64,000 nt of DNA from Trachythela sp. YZ-2020. Taxonomy: Eukaryota; Cnidaria; Anthozoa; Malacalcyonacea; Clavulariidae. The stretch's first letter is position 1, and each line of letters starts with the position of its first letter. The DNA lies in the NCBI GenBank assembly GCA_016169945.1, contig JADLSH010000076.1, positions 563,001 to 627,000 of the forward strand, written 5' to 3'. The notes beneath the pieces were generated by a model. That model saw only the letters and a list, made by a program, of their open reading frames with translations. It had not been told where the DNA came from and did no database searches. The position numbers and the translations under genes are program-made. Below are positions 20,475-32,035 of this stretch, in pieces.

Positions 20475-21008
20475 GTTGTCAATGTCATTGACCAGAGAGT
20501 TAATTATTGGGTTAAGCGGTTCATCATGGATGGGGTTGGGTGGACTGGGGTCCTCGTCGGTTCTGTAGGGAACAACTGAAGGAGATAGTGGGAATTACTA
20601 TGTATATATATAATTATATGAATTAAGGTCTATATGAAACATGTAAGGAAGGTTAGTGTTAAGTAATTGAACCTTCATCCCTTGTGAAGGTTTTTATCTT
20701 CAGGACAATGGGGATTGTGTACTTTGGGTAAAGTGGCCAGCATGGGGTCTGATGTTACATGTTGAAATTCACAATGTTTAAGTATAGACTACGTAATGAG
20801 AACCATACTGGTGTGTTATCAACTCTAAAGGTAACTATAGTCCTGTCAAGTTAATTAAGTTTGGGTTAATGGGGATTGTATGATAAAAACCCGCAGTCCA
20901 ATTTATGGACTTTGGATTTAGTACACAGCATGGGTTCTGCAGTTACATGTAACCTTCACATTATGGCGAGCTTGGATGCGCTCTCTCCGTTCCCTACGGA
21001 ATATTCAC
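20475..21008 (-). other. 5' leader of the Penelope-like element
   Basis: Noncoding. Contains GTAATGAGAACCATACTGG, matching the outer end of the pseudo-LTR (GGTAATGAGAACCATAATGG), plus internally repeated TTAATGGGGATTGT and CAATGGGGATTGTG text, suggesting an older pseudo-LTR fragment between the new one and ORF1. Confidence 0.45.
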
Positions 21009-22373
21009 AGATTTTTAAGTTTAGATATAGGTAATGAGAACCATAATGGTGGTAAATAATTTATAATTGTAACAACAGTCCCTAAGTGAGCTGCGAAGTG
21101 GAAAACATAAGTGTGAAATATGATAGTGTATTGACCATGTGTTGGAAGGCAAGACAATGTTTTATTGTTATGTCAAATGTAAAAAAGTTATAAAAGTAAA
21201 ATGTTTATATGAATGTAGACCTAAAAAATGAGAGTATGTGTGTTATAAGTGAAACATAAAGGTTGAGTTTGTAGTGTATGTAAGGTTTATGTGTGTTTTG
21301 ATGTAAGTGTAAATGTGGTGTATAAAAATGTGCCTCAGGCTCATACGGAGACTGGTCACGCTGTACTGAAAATCTTGTATAGAGGCATGTAAAAATTAGT
21401 TAAACAGAAGAAGGAAATATATGTATGTATTTCAGAATCCCCGTACGCGTTTCGTCCCTCATGGACTCATCAGCGGGGATCAGGGTTGGCACATGTTTGA
21501 GAAAGATAGAAGAGAGAATTTTGAAGGCAAACAAGGATAAACAAAAATAATATATGTATGATATAAAAGTTGTAGTGTCATACCAAACTCGTTGTTGTTC
21601 TTATGTAGACCGATGCGACGGGCCATTGTGGAAAGTTGTAGAATATTTTCTTTGTAGCTACGAGAGCGCTTGTTTAGAACTGTCTTGCTTAAGATCAGTG
21701 GGCAGAAAGGGCGATTGCTGAATTTGCGTTAGTATAAATTGCGTGTGTTCTGTCATGCGTATTGGGGCTGTAATTGTAATATGTGGATAGTGGGGGTGAA
21801 TAGAGGATATGGATTGTGATGGAGGGATGCGATTGTGTATGTAGCAAGCAAGTAGATGTACTTCATGTAGTATTTGTAGATTGGCAATTATTTGTGTGTG
21901 CGACGTTAAATTTGTGGATATATATTTGAATAAGTGTGTTTTGGCTTATATCAAGAAGTTAAAAGTCTTAGGTTAATGATGTCAAGGAAGGAAGTTAAAT
22001 TATATCTTGTAAAAGTCGCCATAATTGGTGAGTGCCTGTATACAAGGAGAAATTTGTACAACAATTTGTGTTATAATGAAAATAATTTTACAAAAATAGA
22101 AATGTGTGCATACATAGTTGTTGGGATTGAACATATAACATATGGTAATTAATTGTGGTAAAAATTATTGCATATAACTATTTTTACACAGTTGTAATTG
22201 TTATATGTCTTCTTGAAATATAAGGCTATGTGGTGTACAATTTCATGTGTAATTATGTACAATTATAATTGTTTCAAAGTGAATTATTTGGTATGTGGTG
22301 GCTAGCTAGATCTTCACAATGGATATATCCATATATGTACAATTAATTGTTTGTACAATGATTATAGTAGTTT
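21009..22373 (-). repeat. pseudo-LTR, upstream copy
   Basis: 1365 bp, nearly identical to 15245-16606. Contains the hammerhead ribozyme at 21435-21481. The junction to the inverted partial copy is the 21-bp AT-rich stretch 22374-22394, which repeats TAGTAGTTT. Confidence 0.9.
21435..21481 (-). ncRNA. hammerhead ribozyme (type I), upstream pseudo-LTR
   Basis: Minus strand: GAUCCCCG stem I strand, CUGAUGA, GUCC-AUGAG-GGAC, GAAA, the self-complementary ACGCGU stem III, cleavage site after GUA, then CGGGGAUUC completing stem I. The stem I pairing is perfect over at least six base pairs. It lies in the element's sense orientation, so it can process the element transcript. Confidence 0.9.
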
Positions 22374-22394
22374 ATATATAGTAGTTTATATAGT

Positions 22395-23318
22395 ACTTAT
22401 TCAAATATATATCCACAAATTTAACGTCGCACACACAAATAATTGCCAATCTACAAATACTACATGAAGTACATCTACTTGCTTGCTACATACACAATCG
22501 CATCCCTCCATCACAATCCATATCCTCTATTCACCCCCACTATCCACATATTACAATTACAGCCCCAATACGCATGACAGAACACACGCAATTTATACTA
22601 ACGCAAATTCAGCAATCGCCCTTTCTGCCCACTGATCTTAAGCAAGACAGTTCTAAACAAGCGCTCTCGTAGCTACAAAGAAAATATTCTACAACTTTCC
22701 ACAATGGCCCGTCGCATCGGTCTACATAAGAACAACAACGAGTTTGGTATGACACTACAACTTTTATATCATACATATATTATTTTTGTTTATCCTTGTT
22801 TGCCTTCAAAATTCTCTCTTCTATCTTTCTCAAACATGTGCCAACCCTGATCCCCGCTGATGAGTCCATGAGGGACGAAACGCGTTCGGGATTCTGAAAT
22901 ACATACATATATTTCCTTCTTCTCTTTAACTAATTTTTACATGCCTCTATACAAGATTTTCAGTACAGCGTGACCAGTCTCCGTATGAGCCTGAGGCACA
23001 TTTTTATACACCACATTTACACTTACATCAAAACACACATAAACCTTACATACACTACAAACTCAACCTTTATGTTTCACTTATAACACACATACTCTCA
23101 TTTTTTAGGTCTACATTCATATAAACATTTTACTTTTATAACTTTTTTACATTTGACATAACAATAAAACATTGTCTTGCCTTCCAACACATGGTCAATA
23201 CACTATCATATTTCACACTTATGTTTTCCACTTCGCAGCTCACTTAGGGACTGTTGTTACAATTATAAATTATTTACCACCATTATGGTTCTCATTACCT
23301 ATATCTAAACTTAAAAAT
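22395..23318 (+). repeat. inverted partial pseudo-LTR
   Basis: Reverse complement of about 924 bp from the outer end of the pseudo-LTR (ending at CTTAAAAAT, the complement of its outer terminus). It stops at ACTTATTCAAAT, about 440 bp short of the inner end. Such truncated inverted copies are typical of Penelope-like insertions. Confidence 0.9.
22849..22894 (+). ncRNA. hammerhead ribozyme in the inverted copy
   Basis: Plus strand: GAUCCCCG, CUGAUGA, GUCC-AUGAG-GGAC, GAAA, ACGCGU, then U instead of A at the cleavage position (GUU) and CGGGAUUC with one G fewer. The core is intact. Being in the opposite orientation it would act only on transcripts of the other strand. Confidence 0.8.
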
Positions 23319-23324
23319 GTATTA

Positions 23325-23597
23325 CTCATAGTCTTAGGTTTCTGTTCATAGCCCTTTCCTGGCTCTTGTGGGAAACATAACACCAACTCTAATTAATCGT
23401 AATTAACATGTTACACCTTAATCCCGGATCAAATTGTTTGTCTTTATTATCGTTTAAATAATTACTCGCGAAACAAGCCGAATTGTCAAAAATAATCTTA
23501 TAAATGGAATTTAAACAATTACACTGGACAAACGCAATTCACACCGGCAAAGATAAAAAGACACATGTAGTGGCCTGGTGGCAAAACGATAGGAATT
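23325..23597. repeat. flank of the Penelope insertion, copy of the ~150-bp repeat
   Basis: CATAGTCTTAGGTTTCTGTT, CCTTTCCTGGCTC and ACACCAACTCTAATT match the units at 13872-14640. The element therefore sits inside or beside a multicopy repeat. The rest up to 23597 is AT-rich noncoding sequence. Confidence 0.5.
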
Positions 23598-26500
23598 TTG
23601 GGTCAGCTTACAACTAAAAACGCGTGCTCTGGTCATGATATTCAGAAAAGCATCGAGAATGGACGTGTCTGTTCAGACTCTGTTGAGGATTTTGGAACAG
23701 ATCTTGAGAGTTCGCAAGTGGAAAGCAATAGTTCAACTAGCACATCGTCAAAGAAGGCATGTTTGATTGCCAAAGATGGGGTTATAGGGTACTCGAAATC
23801 TGGTGAGGCTTTCCAAACCGAGATCGAATTTTTATGTTGCAGTTGTCGGTTGCTTGAAATACAAAGGTACAACGGTTGGCTACCTTTTCAAAGTGAAAAG
23901 AGTGGACGATACAGACGAAAGGTAAGGTTATCGCTATTACTCTGTTTGTAATTTGACAATGTTGGTCTATTCCTGTAATGAAGCATTCGTCAAAAGGATG
24001 CGAAAGCAGTCAAAAGTAGGGGGGGGCACAACAAAAAATTGGGTACCTATAAGTGGTATACCCAGCGTCATTTTTGGATTCCGATGGTATACAATGTATG
24101 GAACAAGGATGTTATGGTGGTCCGACAGGATGTCCGCGGGAAATTTTGGTATTCTAAGGTATCTGGAACACCATTTCCTGCATTCTGAAGCAATTTTTTT
24201 ACCTAATCTAAAAGTTATAAACACGTGGATTTTGCCCATTGATTGGAAAGAAGCAATTTCGAACCAGTAAAAAGGACCCTTTCATTTCAGAAGAAGCAAT
24301 TTTTCCATTCCATGAAAAAAAGTAGCAGGTCACATGCCCCCAGAGCTGCCCCCGTTCCGCGACCCCTGCATGCGTATTATAATTTACAAAGCCAAACTAT
24401 AGTAGAATAGGATATATATAGTACTAGTGCTATAATGTATACTCGGACAGGAATTATTGTTATCCGTCCAACCTTTAGCTTTGATAACCGTTTATAGGAG
24501 AGATTTTCTGAGTAACACGGACTGTTCCACGTCAGGGATGATCTTAAAAGTACTGAACAAGTGCTTCCATAACAGAGGATTGTGGATTCCAACAAAAGAT
24601 CACTGGTTGGACATAGATCTACCAATCTACTTTCAGTCCTTGATTTGCGGGTACATGGAAGGGGAGCCAATAGAAATTGATGAATACTACCCTATTACAG
24701 TAAGAAACTGACTAAAATGGATAACATTTTGTTAGATAAAGGTTTTGTTAGAGAAAGATTAAGTGTTGCATTGCCTTTAGGACTTAATACTTAATAATCA
24801 GCAAGGTTAAAACTAATCCTACCGTTACGATTTCCGCTCGCAATTTTCGCGTTAATATTTTCCACAAGATTACCATTTCCACCTGGAAAATTAGCAACTC
24901 AATAGCCTTATCAATAGTAAAAAAGTGATATTCCGATTTCAATTAATGATAGAAGTAAAAAAAGATGAAAACTAGTTTTGGCGCCCAAATTATACGTCCG
25001 ACAGGAATTGATAATACATGAAGCAACGTGTCAATAACGATTTATGCCACATTCGCATAGCGCGGTACACAAAAGGTTCCTGAAAATCATTCACATGAAA
25101 AATAGAAAAATGAACGAAAAATATTCCGTGCGAAAAAGTTTGCTGCCTTTACATGCGCGAAAAATAATTTGTGTGCAAACGTTGGCACCGTAACACAAAT
25201 TATTATATGGCAAGTGCTTGTTTTGGTGAATCTCACAATCTGATTGGTCGCTGACGAGGCAGGATTTTCCCGTATTGCCCACGGGCAATACGGTATTCTA
25301 ATTGCCCTGCGACGCCTTTAACACATTTCAAACCAATAAAAGGCATTAAAAAATCCTTAAAAATAATTTAAAACAATGAAAAATAAACGGAAATACGGAA
25401 AAGGGATAACTACAAGGGATAAAATCAAGTTTTGTTGGCTCAAGTCGAAATATTAAGGTAAATTTTACAATGTTTTTTAACTAAAACAGTCAAGAATATT
25501 TTTGTTTTTTCAAACATGCAAAGTTGTTTTTGTCCTTGATCCGATAGCTCAATATCACTATATTTTCTATTAATTTTATATTTTATTCTATAAATGGTAC
25601 TGTAGAGTAGTTTTACTGAGCTAAGATTAGATAAATTTGTAAAAAACTAAGACAAATTCGTATCATTGAAATTATTTTGACATTTGAAAATGACCGGCTT
25701 TGAGTTTCGGATTTTGTACTTTGCCCTTTGCGTGACCAATTTTTGGCAAAATGAATTGTTTTTTGTTGTCTGAAATGCCATATAATAAACAACTTACTAA
25801 CTTCAACTGTACGGTAAAATATCAAGCCACAGCAAGACCTCAGCTTGATATTTTACCGTACAGACCTCACGCTCAGTTAGTAAGTAGTTAATACTGACAG
25901 TAGGACATACAAATTACAAACTATTATTATGCGTAAAATATACATTAGGTATTGCATTCGTTGACGTTGTTACAGCTGTATGCATAAAGAAACTGTGCTG
26001 CATATCTTTCTCTTGGGCTTTTTCGGTTCAAATGGGTTGGATATTTTCCAAATATCATTTTAAAATGGAAAATATATAATTTTAGTGTGATTTTCTAGTT
26101 TTGTACCGTTTTTTAAGGTGCGCGAAAGTAAAACTGCGCGGAAATAAAATCACGCGAATTAAAATATATTAAGGTAAGGTAGTCAATCTGCTCATTTTGC
26201 ATGTGCATCTTGTGGCGTTTTATGCCGAGAATAACCATTAACTGTTAAACTATTTCTTAGAATTCTTAATTCACTATTGTTAAAAGCTTTGCAAAACAAG
26301 TAAACGTAGTGTTTTCCACTCAACAAAACAATTATTTTATCGCCATGAAAACCTGCAAGAACTTATTTATGTACAGCTCATTGGTAGACAGCCTCAGTCT
26401 GATACATGGGTTCTCGGACGAAATTTGCAAGTGGACAAGAATGGATGTGTGATACCAGAGGACGATCAGAAATATGTGTTCGAAGAGTCACTTTTAACAA

Positions 26501-29500
26501 ACGTTGGTGTTCCCATCCACATTTCGTCCTGCGAAGAGAACTCGGAGTGCTTGGCAGCTCTTACGTGCAATGGAAGATCTTCTGGCAGAAAACTATATAT
26601 CTGCTCTGTTTGTTCTTGGTGGCATGGTAATGTCAATTCACACTGAATTAATAATGCGACATCGGAAAGCATGCCCAATGGTTATGGCAGTGGGACCAAC
26701 AAAATGCAGTAAAACAACGGCACTGAATTGTGCAGCTGCTATGATAGGTTCGAAGATATGGGAAACTGGAAGCAGTAAGTTTCATTCATTTCATTTCGCG
26801 CTATTTTATCAAAGTTGTAGGGATGTTCGGTATGACAAAATTTCTGGTATTGGTATTTCCGATATTATCCATATACCGGTTTTTGGACCTTGTTAATTAC
26901 AGAGAGGAAAATTCCTTAGTGGAAATGTGGAGGAGATTTCGAAGGAATTTCCACGCGAGTGGCGAGCACAGACAGACATGATTTGGTACACCGGGATATA
27001 TCAGATATTTCAGTATCTGTATGACTATAAAACTCATACCAATATACCGATATTGGTTTCAATGCCACTATTTTCGGTATATCTGCATACCGAACAGTCG
27101 TACAAAGTCGCCATAATTAATAAAACATAACTCTTTTTATATTTTACATTATATAGGCTTTTCAATCGCCGCCGTTATGGAGCAGGCAGACGGCAGTACT
27201 ATGGGTTACTGTTTGGATGACTTCAAGGATGACAGGATCCTTGAGGAGATCGTCATTGATAAGTACAATCAGGAAAATACTATCTATCGTATTTCACATG
27301 AATAGGATGTCAATTGTTCAGCACCGTAGGGTCAATTCGGGTACGTAACGTTATCAATTCTGATTGAGGTAGAAAAATATCTATTTACCATATATACATA
27401 TATACAAAGGCTATTTTGTGTAGGAAATATACACCAATTATTAATGTATTCGCAAATAGCAGTCGCAACTTATTATCATTATCATTATTTTTTTATTGTT
27501 ATTATTATGTTCTATAAATTAACCAACTTGTACAATAGTGTTTTTAAATACGTTACTGCGTAATAAAAGTAAAATACTTTGTCTAAAATAGATCAAATAC
27601 AATGTACATATTGGCCTAAAACCATACTCCATTTTTGTATCAGCGCCAGCGCTGATATATTGCTATCGCGTCTGTAAGTTAACCACAGTTTCTTGTGAAA
27701 TTACGTAATTACTTTGTTTTGACCTGTTCGCAGGCTAGAACAGCTTTAAAACAAGATGGCGTCTTTCAAAGAATATCAAAAACATTGATGAAATTTGGCC
27801 AAATTTCAAAGAAATATACGTGAAATATAAAATAATATATTCCGGTTTTCAAGCAGGATAAATTGTGTACACTTGAAATATTTGTTCTACCGAAAATATT
27901 CAAATTTTATTTGGCTTTCAGCTTTCTTTAATATCGTCTAAGGATTCTGACTATATGTAACTTGGGTTGCTGTAGCGAATATGTTCAATTAACAAGTAAA
28001 ATTTGACTTTGTGTCGCCTTCCAACCACAGGTTAGTGCATGCAAATTGTTATCACAAATCCAGATATAGAATTTTTAAAACTTGCTCAATTCTAGCTCAA
28101 TCTTAGATAAATTGTATAAATTTAAGATCGTCCGTACAACGACGAGTCAATGTATATTCATTGAAGCGAATGCGAACATTATTTGAAAACTTACAAAGGA
28201 TTTAGTAATTATATTTTCTTACTTCACAATGATTATTAAACCGTTGGTGTGGCGTGAAATATAGTTTGAAACAATGGTGTTTGTAACACCATTCCAATTC
28301 GTATGGCTATTTTATCGTCTAAATATTCTGACTGCATATAATTTGTCTTGCTACTGCAGCGAATATTTTGTATTCCACAGTGGTTAAATTTCATTGTAAT
28401 GAACATAAATACAATTAAATTTAGTGGGTGTTGTTAAATTGCATATGGCTGCATGACATTTTTGAAAACATAGTTAAATCCTCGCAAATTATGTTATCTA
28501 AGATTGCCAGGCAGTATATCATCTGAAAACGTTTCAGAAGTAAATACATCGAAAATTTTCGGCATTTTTCTCGGTTCACAGATCAAGTTCTTAAATTAGT
28601 TATCTGAGTAGTTTTTACTCAATTTACCACAAATATCCTTTTATAAACTAAGCTTTGTCTTACAAACTATTTGTTCAAAAGGTGGGGGACGGCCTCCTTT
28701 TTATTCATTGAAGCTACCAACTATGCCACAACCACTCCAATATAAATAACTTCAACAGGCACAACATCAGCGATATAACAGCGAATAAACACCTGCTACA
28801 ATAAACATAGATCAACACTTGGCGCTGATACATGTACGTTTTGCATACCCATTTTTAGAATAAGAGCTATGGTTAACAATTATCGGTAACCATATTAAAT
28901 ACTGCATTAATCAACTTGAATTACTCCTGACAAAACTTTCCGAACGATCGATTCACTCTACCAAAAAACAATTTTCTGCATTTCGTTGCACACCATCGTT
29001 CTTTCTTTCCTCTCAAATAGTTCACGTAAATTATTATTCAATTGGTCGATTCCACCTCTCAGATTTCCAACTATTGCAGGGATGACCTTCACTTTGCATC
29101 CATGCATGCCTTCGTTCGTATTATTATTATTATTTTTATTATTATTTTTATTATTATTACTTTTGATGTTGCTATTCTTGCTGTTATTGCTATAACAATT
29201 TAACCTATTTGGCTACTTATATTGGTTATAGGGTGGTTATGTGAACTTAGCGACTGGACGAAAAATTCCAAAATGCACATCGGTTTTTACTTCGAACTAC
29301 ATACCTTCTAATTCCAGGTTGGTAATAAATACTTTGTAATATTTTGTGTCATCAATTCATGAAATATTAGTTGGACCATTTACATGTTATTGCTGCTGTA
29401 TATGCACACATTAACATTTGGAGCATTTCGCATTATTTGAAATAATGACCTATAAATTGACAATGGAGAATCGAACAATACGCTAACACTAAAAACGTTA

Positions 29501-31116
29501 TCATGCACACATAGTCTTTAGCTATCTTTGTGAGCCTTCTTGAATATTACATGTATAAAGCTCAACGGCAGCTTCAAACTTTTACATAACATTAAAGTAG
29601 CATTTTTTCTTGTGTTGAAAGGATCCTATCTAGATTGGCAGTGGTACCATTCGCAACTCCCGAGAAGCCATTGCGAGGGATGAGAAGGATGGAGAGTGAG
29701 CAGCATCTAATGAATGCGATGGAATTTGCAGGTAAAAGCATAGGGAGCATCATTAAAATTGGCACAATATATGAAAGTGAAATTAAGAAGAAAGAAATTT
29801 ACAGCGAATTACGGAATTTGTAATGATGGCAATTGGTGAAGATTTTACCAGGGAGTCCATAAACTATGCAGAATTACTTGGTTTCACAGGAATAGTAAGT
29901 AAACAGCATACTGTGCCTATATAATGTCTATTTAGCGAAATTATTATTTATTATTGCTTATTAAAAGCCGTCTTCAGAATGAGCAACATGATCCGTTTCC
30001 AATTTTTGTGCAAGAGTTGTCTAATGATGATGTGATTCATGATGTCATTTTGTTTGCACGAACTGATCTACCCTTTTGCAACTCTACATCTATTTCTATA
30101 CTCTGTGTTATTTAAAACATATTTCTTGAGATTTATGGAACCATTCAGTTCGTTTACTATTTCAGATTAGGGTTATATCGAGTGAAAGGTTGTTTATCAT
30201 TCAATTATATAGTTATGCTCAGAAGTTGGGGGACCATCACTGCAACAACTCAAAGATTACTTCCTCCACACTGTGCCATTTTGTTTGGGTCAATGGTAGG
30301 GAAAGGTGCTCATACTGCCTCAAATACCAGGACGATAAATGTGTTTGATATTCAGAAGGAACTCGTCAGATTATGCAAGGAAAAACCAACCAAGGTAAGC
30401 ATTATTAAACTGAAAATCCTGAAAATGTTGGGAACCTAAATTCGAACCCCCAATATTTAGCTAAGTGTCCGCCACTGAGATCAAAATTTCGGCCATGCAG
30501 TATATGGGTGGGCCTTCTCTAGGTGCATCGACAACATGTAAACGAGTTTATGAAATGACATTTGGTAGAGGTTGACAATATAACATATTGTCACACTGCC
30601 TTCCGTTTATACTTAACAAGTAGAAAGGTCACCGACAATCCCTTCAATGTTAGGAGGGAAAAGGTATGGCACGTCTTCTTCAATTGGCAGATAAATTTGA
30701 ATTCCACACCCTCGTATGATTCAGCCAACTTAAATATCTGATCTTATATATCATTAATGGTAACAGTAATGCATGTATTTATTAAATTAAGGTTGTCACG
30801 ACCGTTAACCCAGACGTGGTTTGTAGTGAGACAAAAGAGAGATGCATCGCCTTCTCAGTTTCTGACTTCTTGAAAGCATCCTCCATCACATCAGTCGAAT
30901 CAGTGGTTAAAGAAAAGCTCGGCCAAATCGGATGCAAAATTTCGGGATGTAAAAAGAAGCATCAAGCTGGCTTCCTTCAACCAAAGTCGAAGGTCCCTCA
31001 AGATGGGAAGATAACCTTGAGAGTAAAAGGCAACGATAAAAACGCAACGTTGCGAAATGCGATGCTAATTAAGCAATCGTCATTTAAATGCCAGGATTTG
31101 GAAATTATTACACAAG
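23598..31116 (+). CDS. multi-exon P-loop ATPase/helicase-like gene of unknown function
   Basis: Exons inferred from open frames and GT-AG signals: about 23598-23922 (LVRLSKPRSNFYVAVVG), 24498-24699 (CSTSGMILKVLN, GLWIPTKDHWLDID), about 26382-26774, 27157-about 27305, 29232-29317, 29622-29731, 29805-29894, 30223-30394, 30792-31116. The 26.4 kb exon holds a Walker A-like VGPTKCSKTTAL (26689-26725), with Ser where Gly is usual. The next has GYCLDDFKDD, a Walker B candidate. Then SVFTSNYIP (sensor-like) and, across a splice that completes an Arg codon, SRILSRLAVVPF (arginine-finger-like). This order resembles AAA+/superfamily-3-type helicases. I know similar unnamed proteins in cnidarians and fish but no function. 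Damage: a frame change near 26560-26570, a TAG at 27303-27305 and a possible one near 23800. May be a decayed transposon-encoded ATPase or an indel-damaged host gene. Confidence 0.5.
25265..25295. repeat. short perfect palindrome in an intron
   Basis: CCGTATTGCCCACGGGCAAT followed by ACGG folds back on itself with a minimal loop. No coding context. Confidence 0.5.
25790..25889. repeat. foldback element in an intron
   Basis: Perfect 20-bp arms CTGTACGGTAAAATATCAAG and its complement (25807-25826 and 25843-25862) enclose a 16-base loop. Outer arms ACTTACTAACT and AGTTAGTAAGT extend the inverted repeat with a few unpaired bases. Confidence 0.65.
26819..27102. repeat. MITE in an intron of the ATPase gene
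   Basis: Inverted ends GATGTTCGGTATG (26822) and CATACCGAACAGTC (27086). Interior carries several CCGATATTGG/ATACCGGT-like repeats. It lies between the Walker A exon and the Walker B exon. No coding capacity. Confidence 0.55.
27345..29230. other. large intron, no internal gene recognised
   Basis: AT-rich sequence between two exons of the ATPase gene. A (TTATTA)n microsatellite is at about 29118-29195. No RNA gene or transposon ends were identified. Confidence 0.4.
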
Positions 31117-31780
31117 GTAAAAAATTGAATTTAATTCATTGTTATTCAGTCAGTGACATGATCGTTCCCTCCCTTTCTATATTGATCGGTCTGAACTTCG
31201 TTTTTGTATAATCTATATTAAACTCTTTACATTTGCCATAAGAATTCATCGTGGCGACTCACATAACGTTGTTACAATAGAAACACACAGCAAACAACAA
31301 AAGTACGCCAACTTGAATACACGAACATTGGAAATAAAATTACGCATGCAATAGTTATGGAAGAGTATTCCAATTAACCCAATAGTCGAAAGTAAAAAGG
31401 ATTTTAAAATTTTGTTTGGAGTGCATTCGCAGTTCTTTGACAAACACAAAGAGGACAAAAATCAGAGATATAATCTGGTACTAAGCCATTGATAATTTTA
31501 TACAACAAAATTTATCTATGTATTTTCCTTCTACCACTTAGCCTATACGGCCTAAGATCCTTTAATAGGGCGCATCCAAAATATATTTACTATACGACGA
31601 ACCAGTTACAAAGAAGTTAAAGCCCGATTGTTAGTATTATTATTAATTGAAAGATGAAAACATTTACTTTTTAACTGTTGGATGTCATTGTAGTTTGAAC
31701 AATGGTTTGACTCCCGAAAGCTTTGTTGAAAATGAATCAATTAATATGCATAATGACATTTCCTTATGGTATGTGACTAC
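31117..31780. other. 3' flank of the ATPase gene, nothing recognised
   Basis: No supported exon after the possible donor at 31117. The true terminal exon and polyadenylation site were not found. Confidence 0.35.
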
Positions 31781-31842
31781 CATACCAGAATGCTTTCCGA
31801 GTATTTCTATTAACATCTTTGCGAAGCATTCTGGTAGTCGAT
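31781..31842. repeat. short hairpin
   Basis: TACCAGAATGCTT at 31783-31795 faces AAGCATTCTGGTA at 31824-31836, with GACTAC/GTAGTC outside. It precedes the mariner-like remnant and may belong to a nested element. Confidence 0.5.
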
Positions 31843-32035
31843 AGTCGTTGTTACGCATCACAAAGAAACAGCATATGCATAAGGTCTATTATACAAAGCA
31901 CAACAAGTGTGATTTTGAAACTCACTGTTTCATTTTTGATGTTTTATTAATTTTTAGCATTTCTCCAAAAATCATTTTTGACTACCTCAGAAAATTCCTG
32001 TTAAACTTTTTCATGATGACCGGCATAAGCTGACA

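Larger units (their letters stand above)
15245..23318 (-). mobile_element. Penelope-like retroelement with pseudo-LTRs, full length
   Basis: In element sense (minus strand) the order is: inverted partial pseudo-LTR (23318-22395), full pseudo-LTR (22373-21009), leader, ORF1 (20474-19164), reverse transcriptase (18772-16898), full pseudo-LTR (16606-15245). This arrangement, direct terminal repeats plus an inverted partial copy at the 5' side, is characteristic of Penelope-like elements. The two direct repeats differ by only a few substitutions and three single-base indels, so the copy is young relative to the rest of the window. The coding part is strongly A/C-rich in sense (G/T-rich on the plus strand). 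Flanks TATTAATTCATAG (15234-15246) and TATTACTCATAG (23321-23332) may be an imperfect target duplication. Confidence 0.85.

Noticed and set aside
17688..20568. Long plus-strand frames rich in Cys, Val, Phe and Leu
   Set aside because: Antisense shadows of the A/C-rich Penelope ORFs; the apparent membrane-like composition is the complement of Asn/Gln/Thr codons.
28986..29195. Leucine-rich plus-strand frame
   Set aside because: Its end is encoded by a TTATTA microsatellite in an intron.
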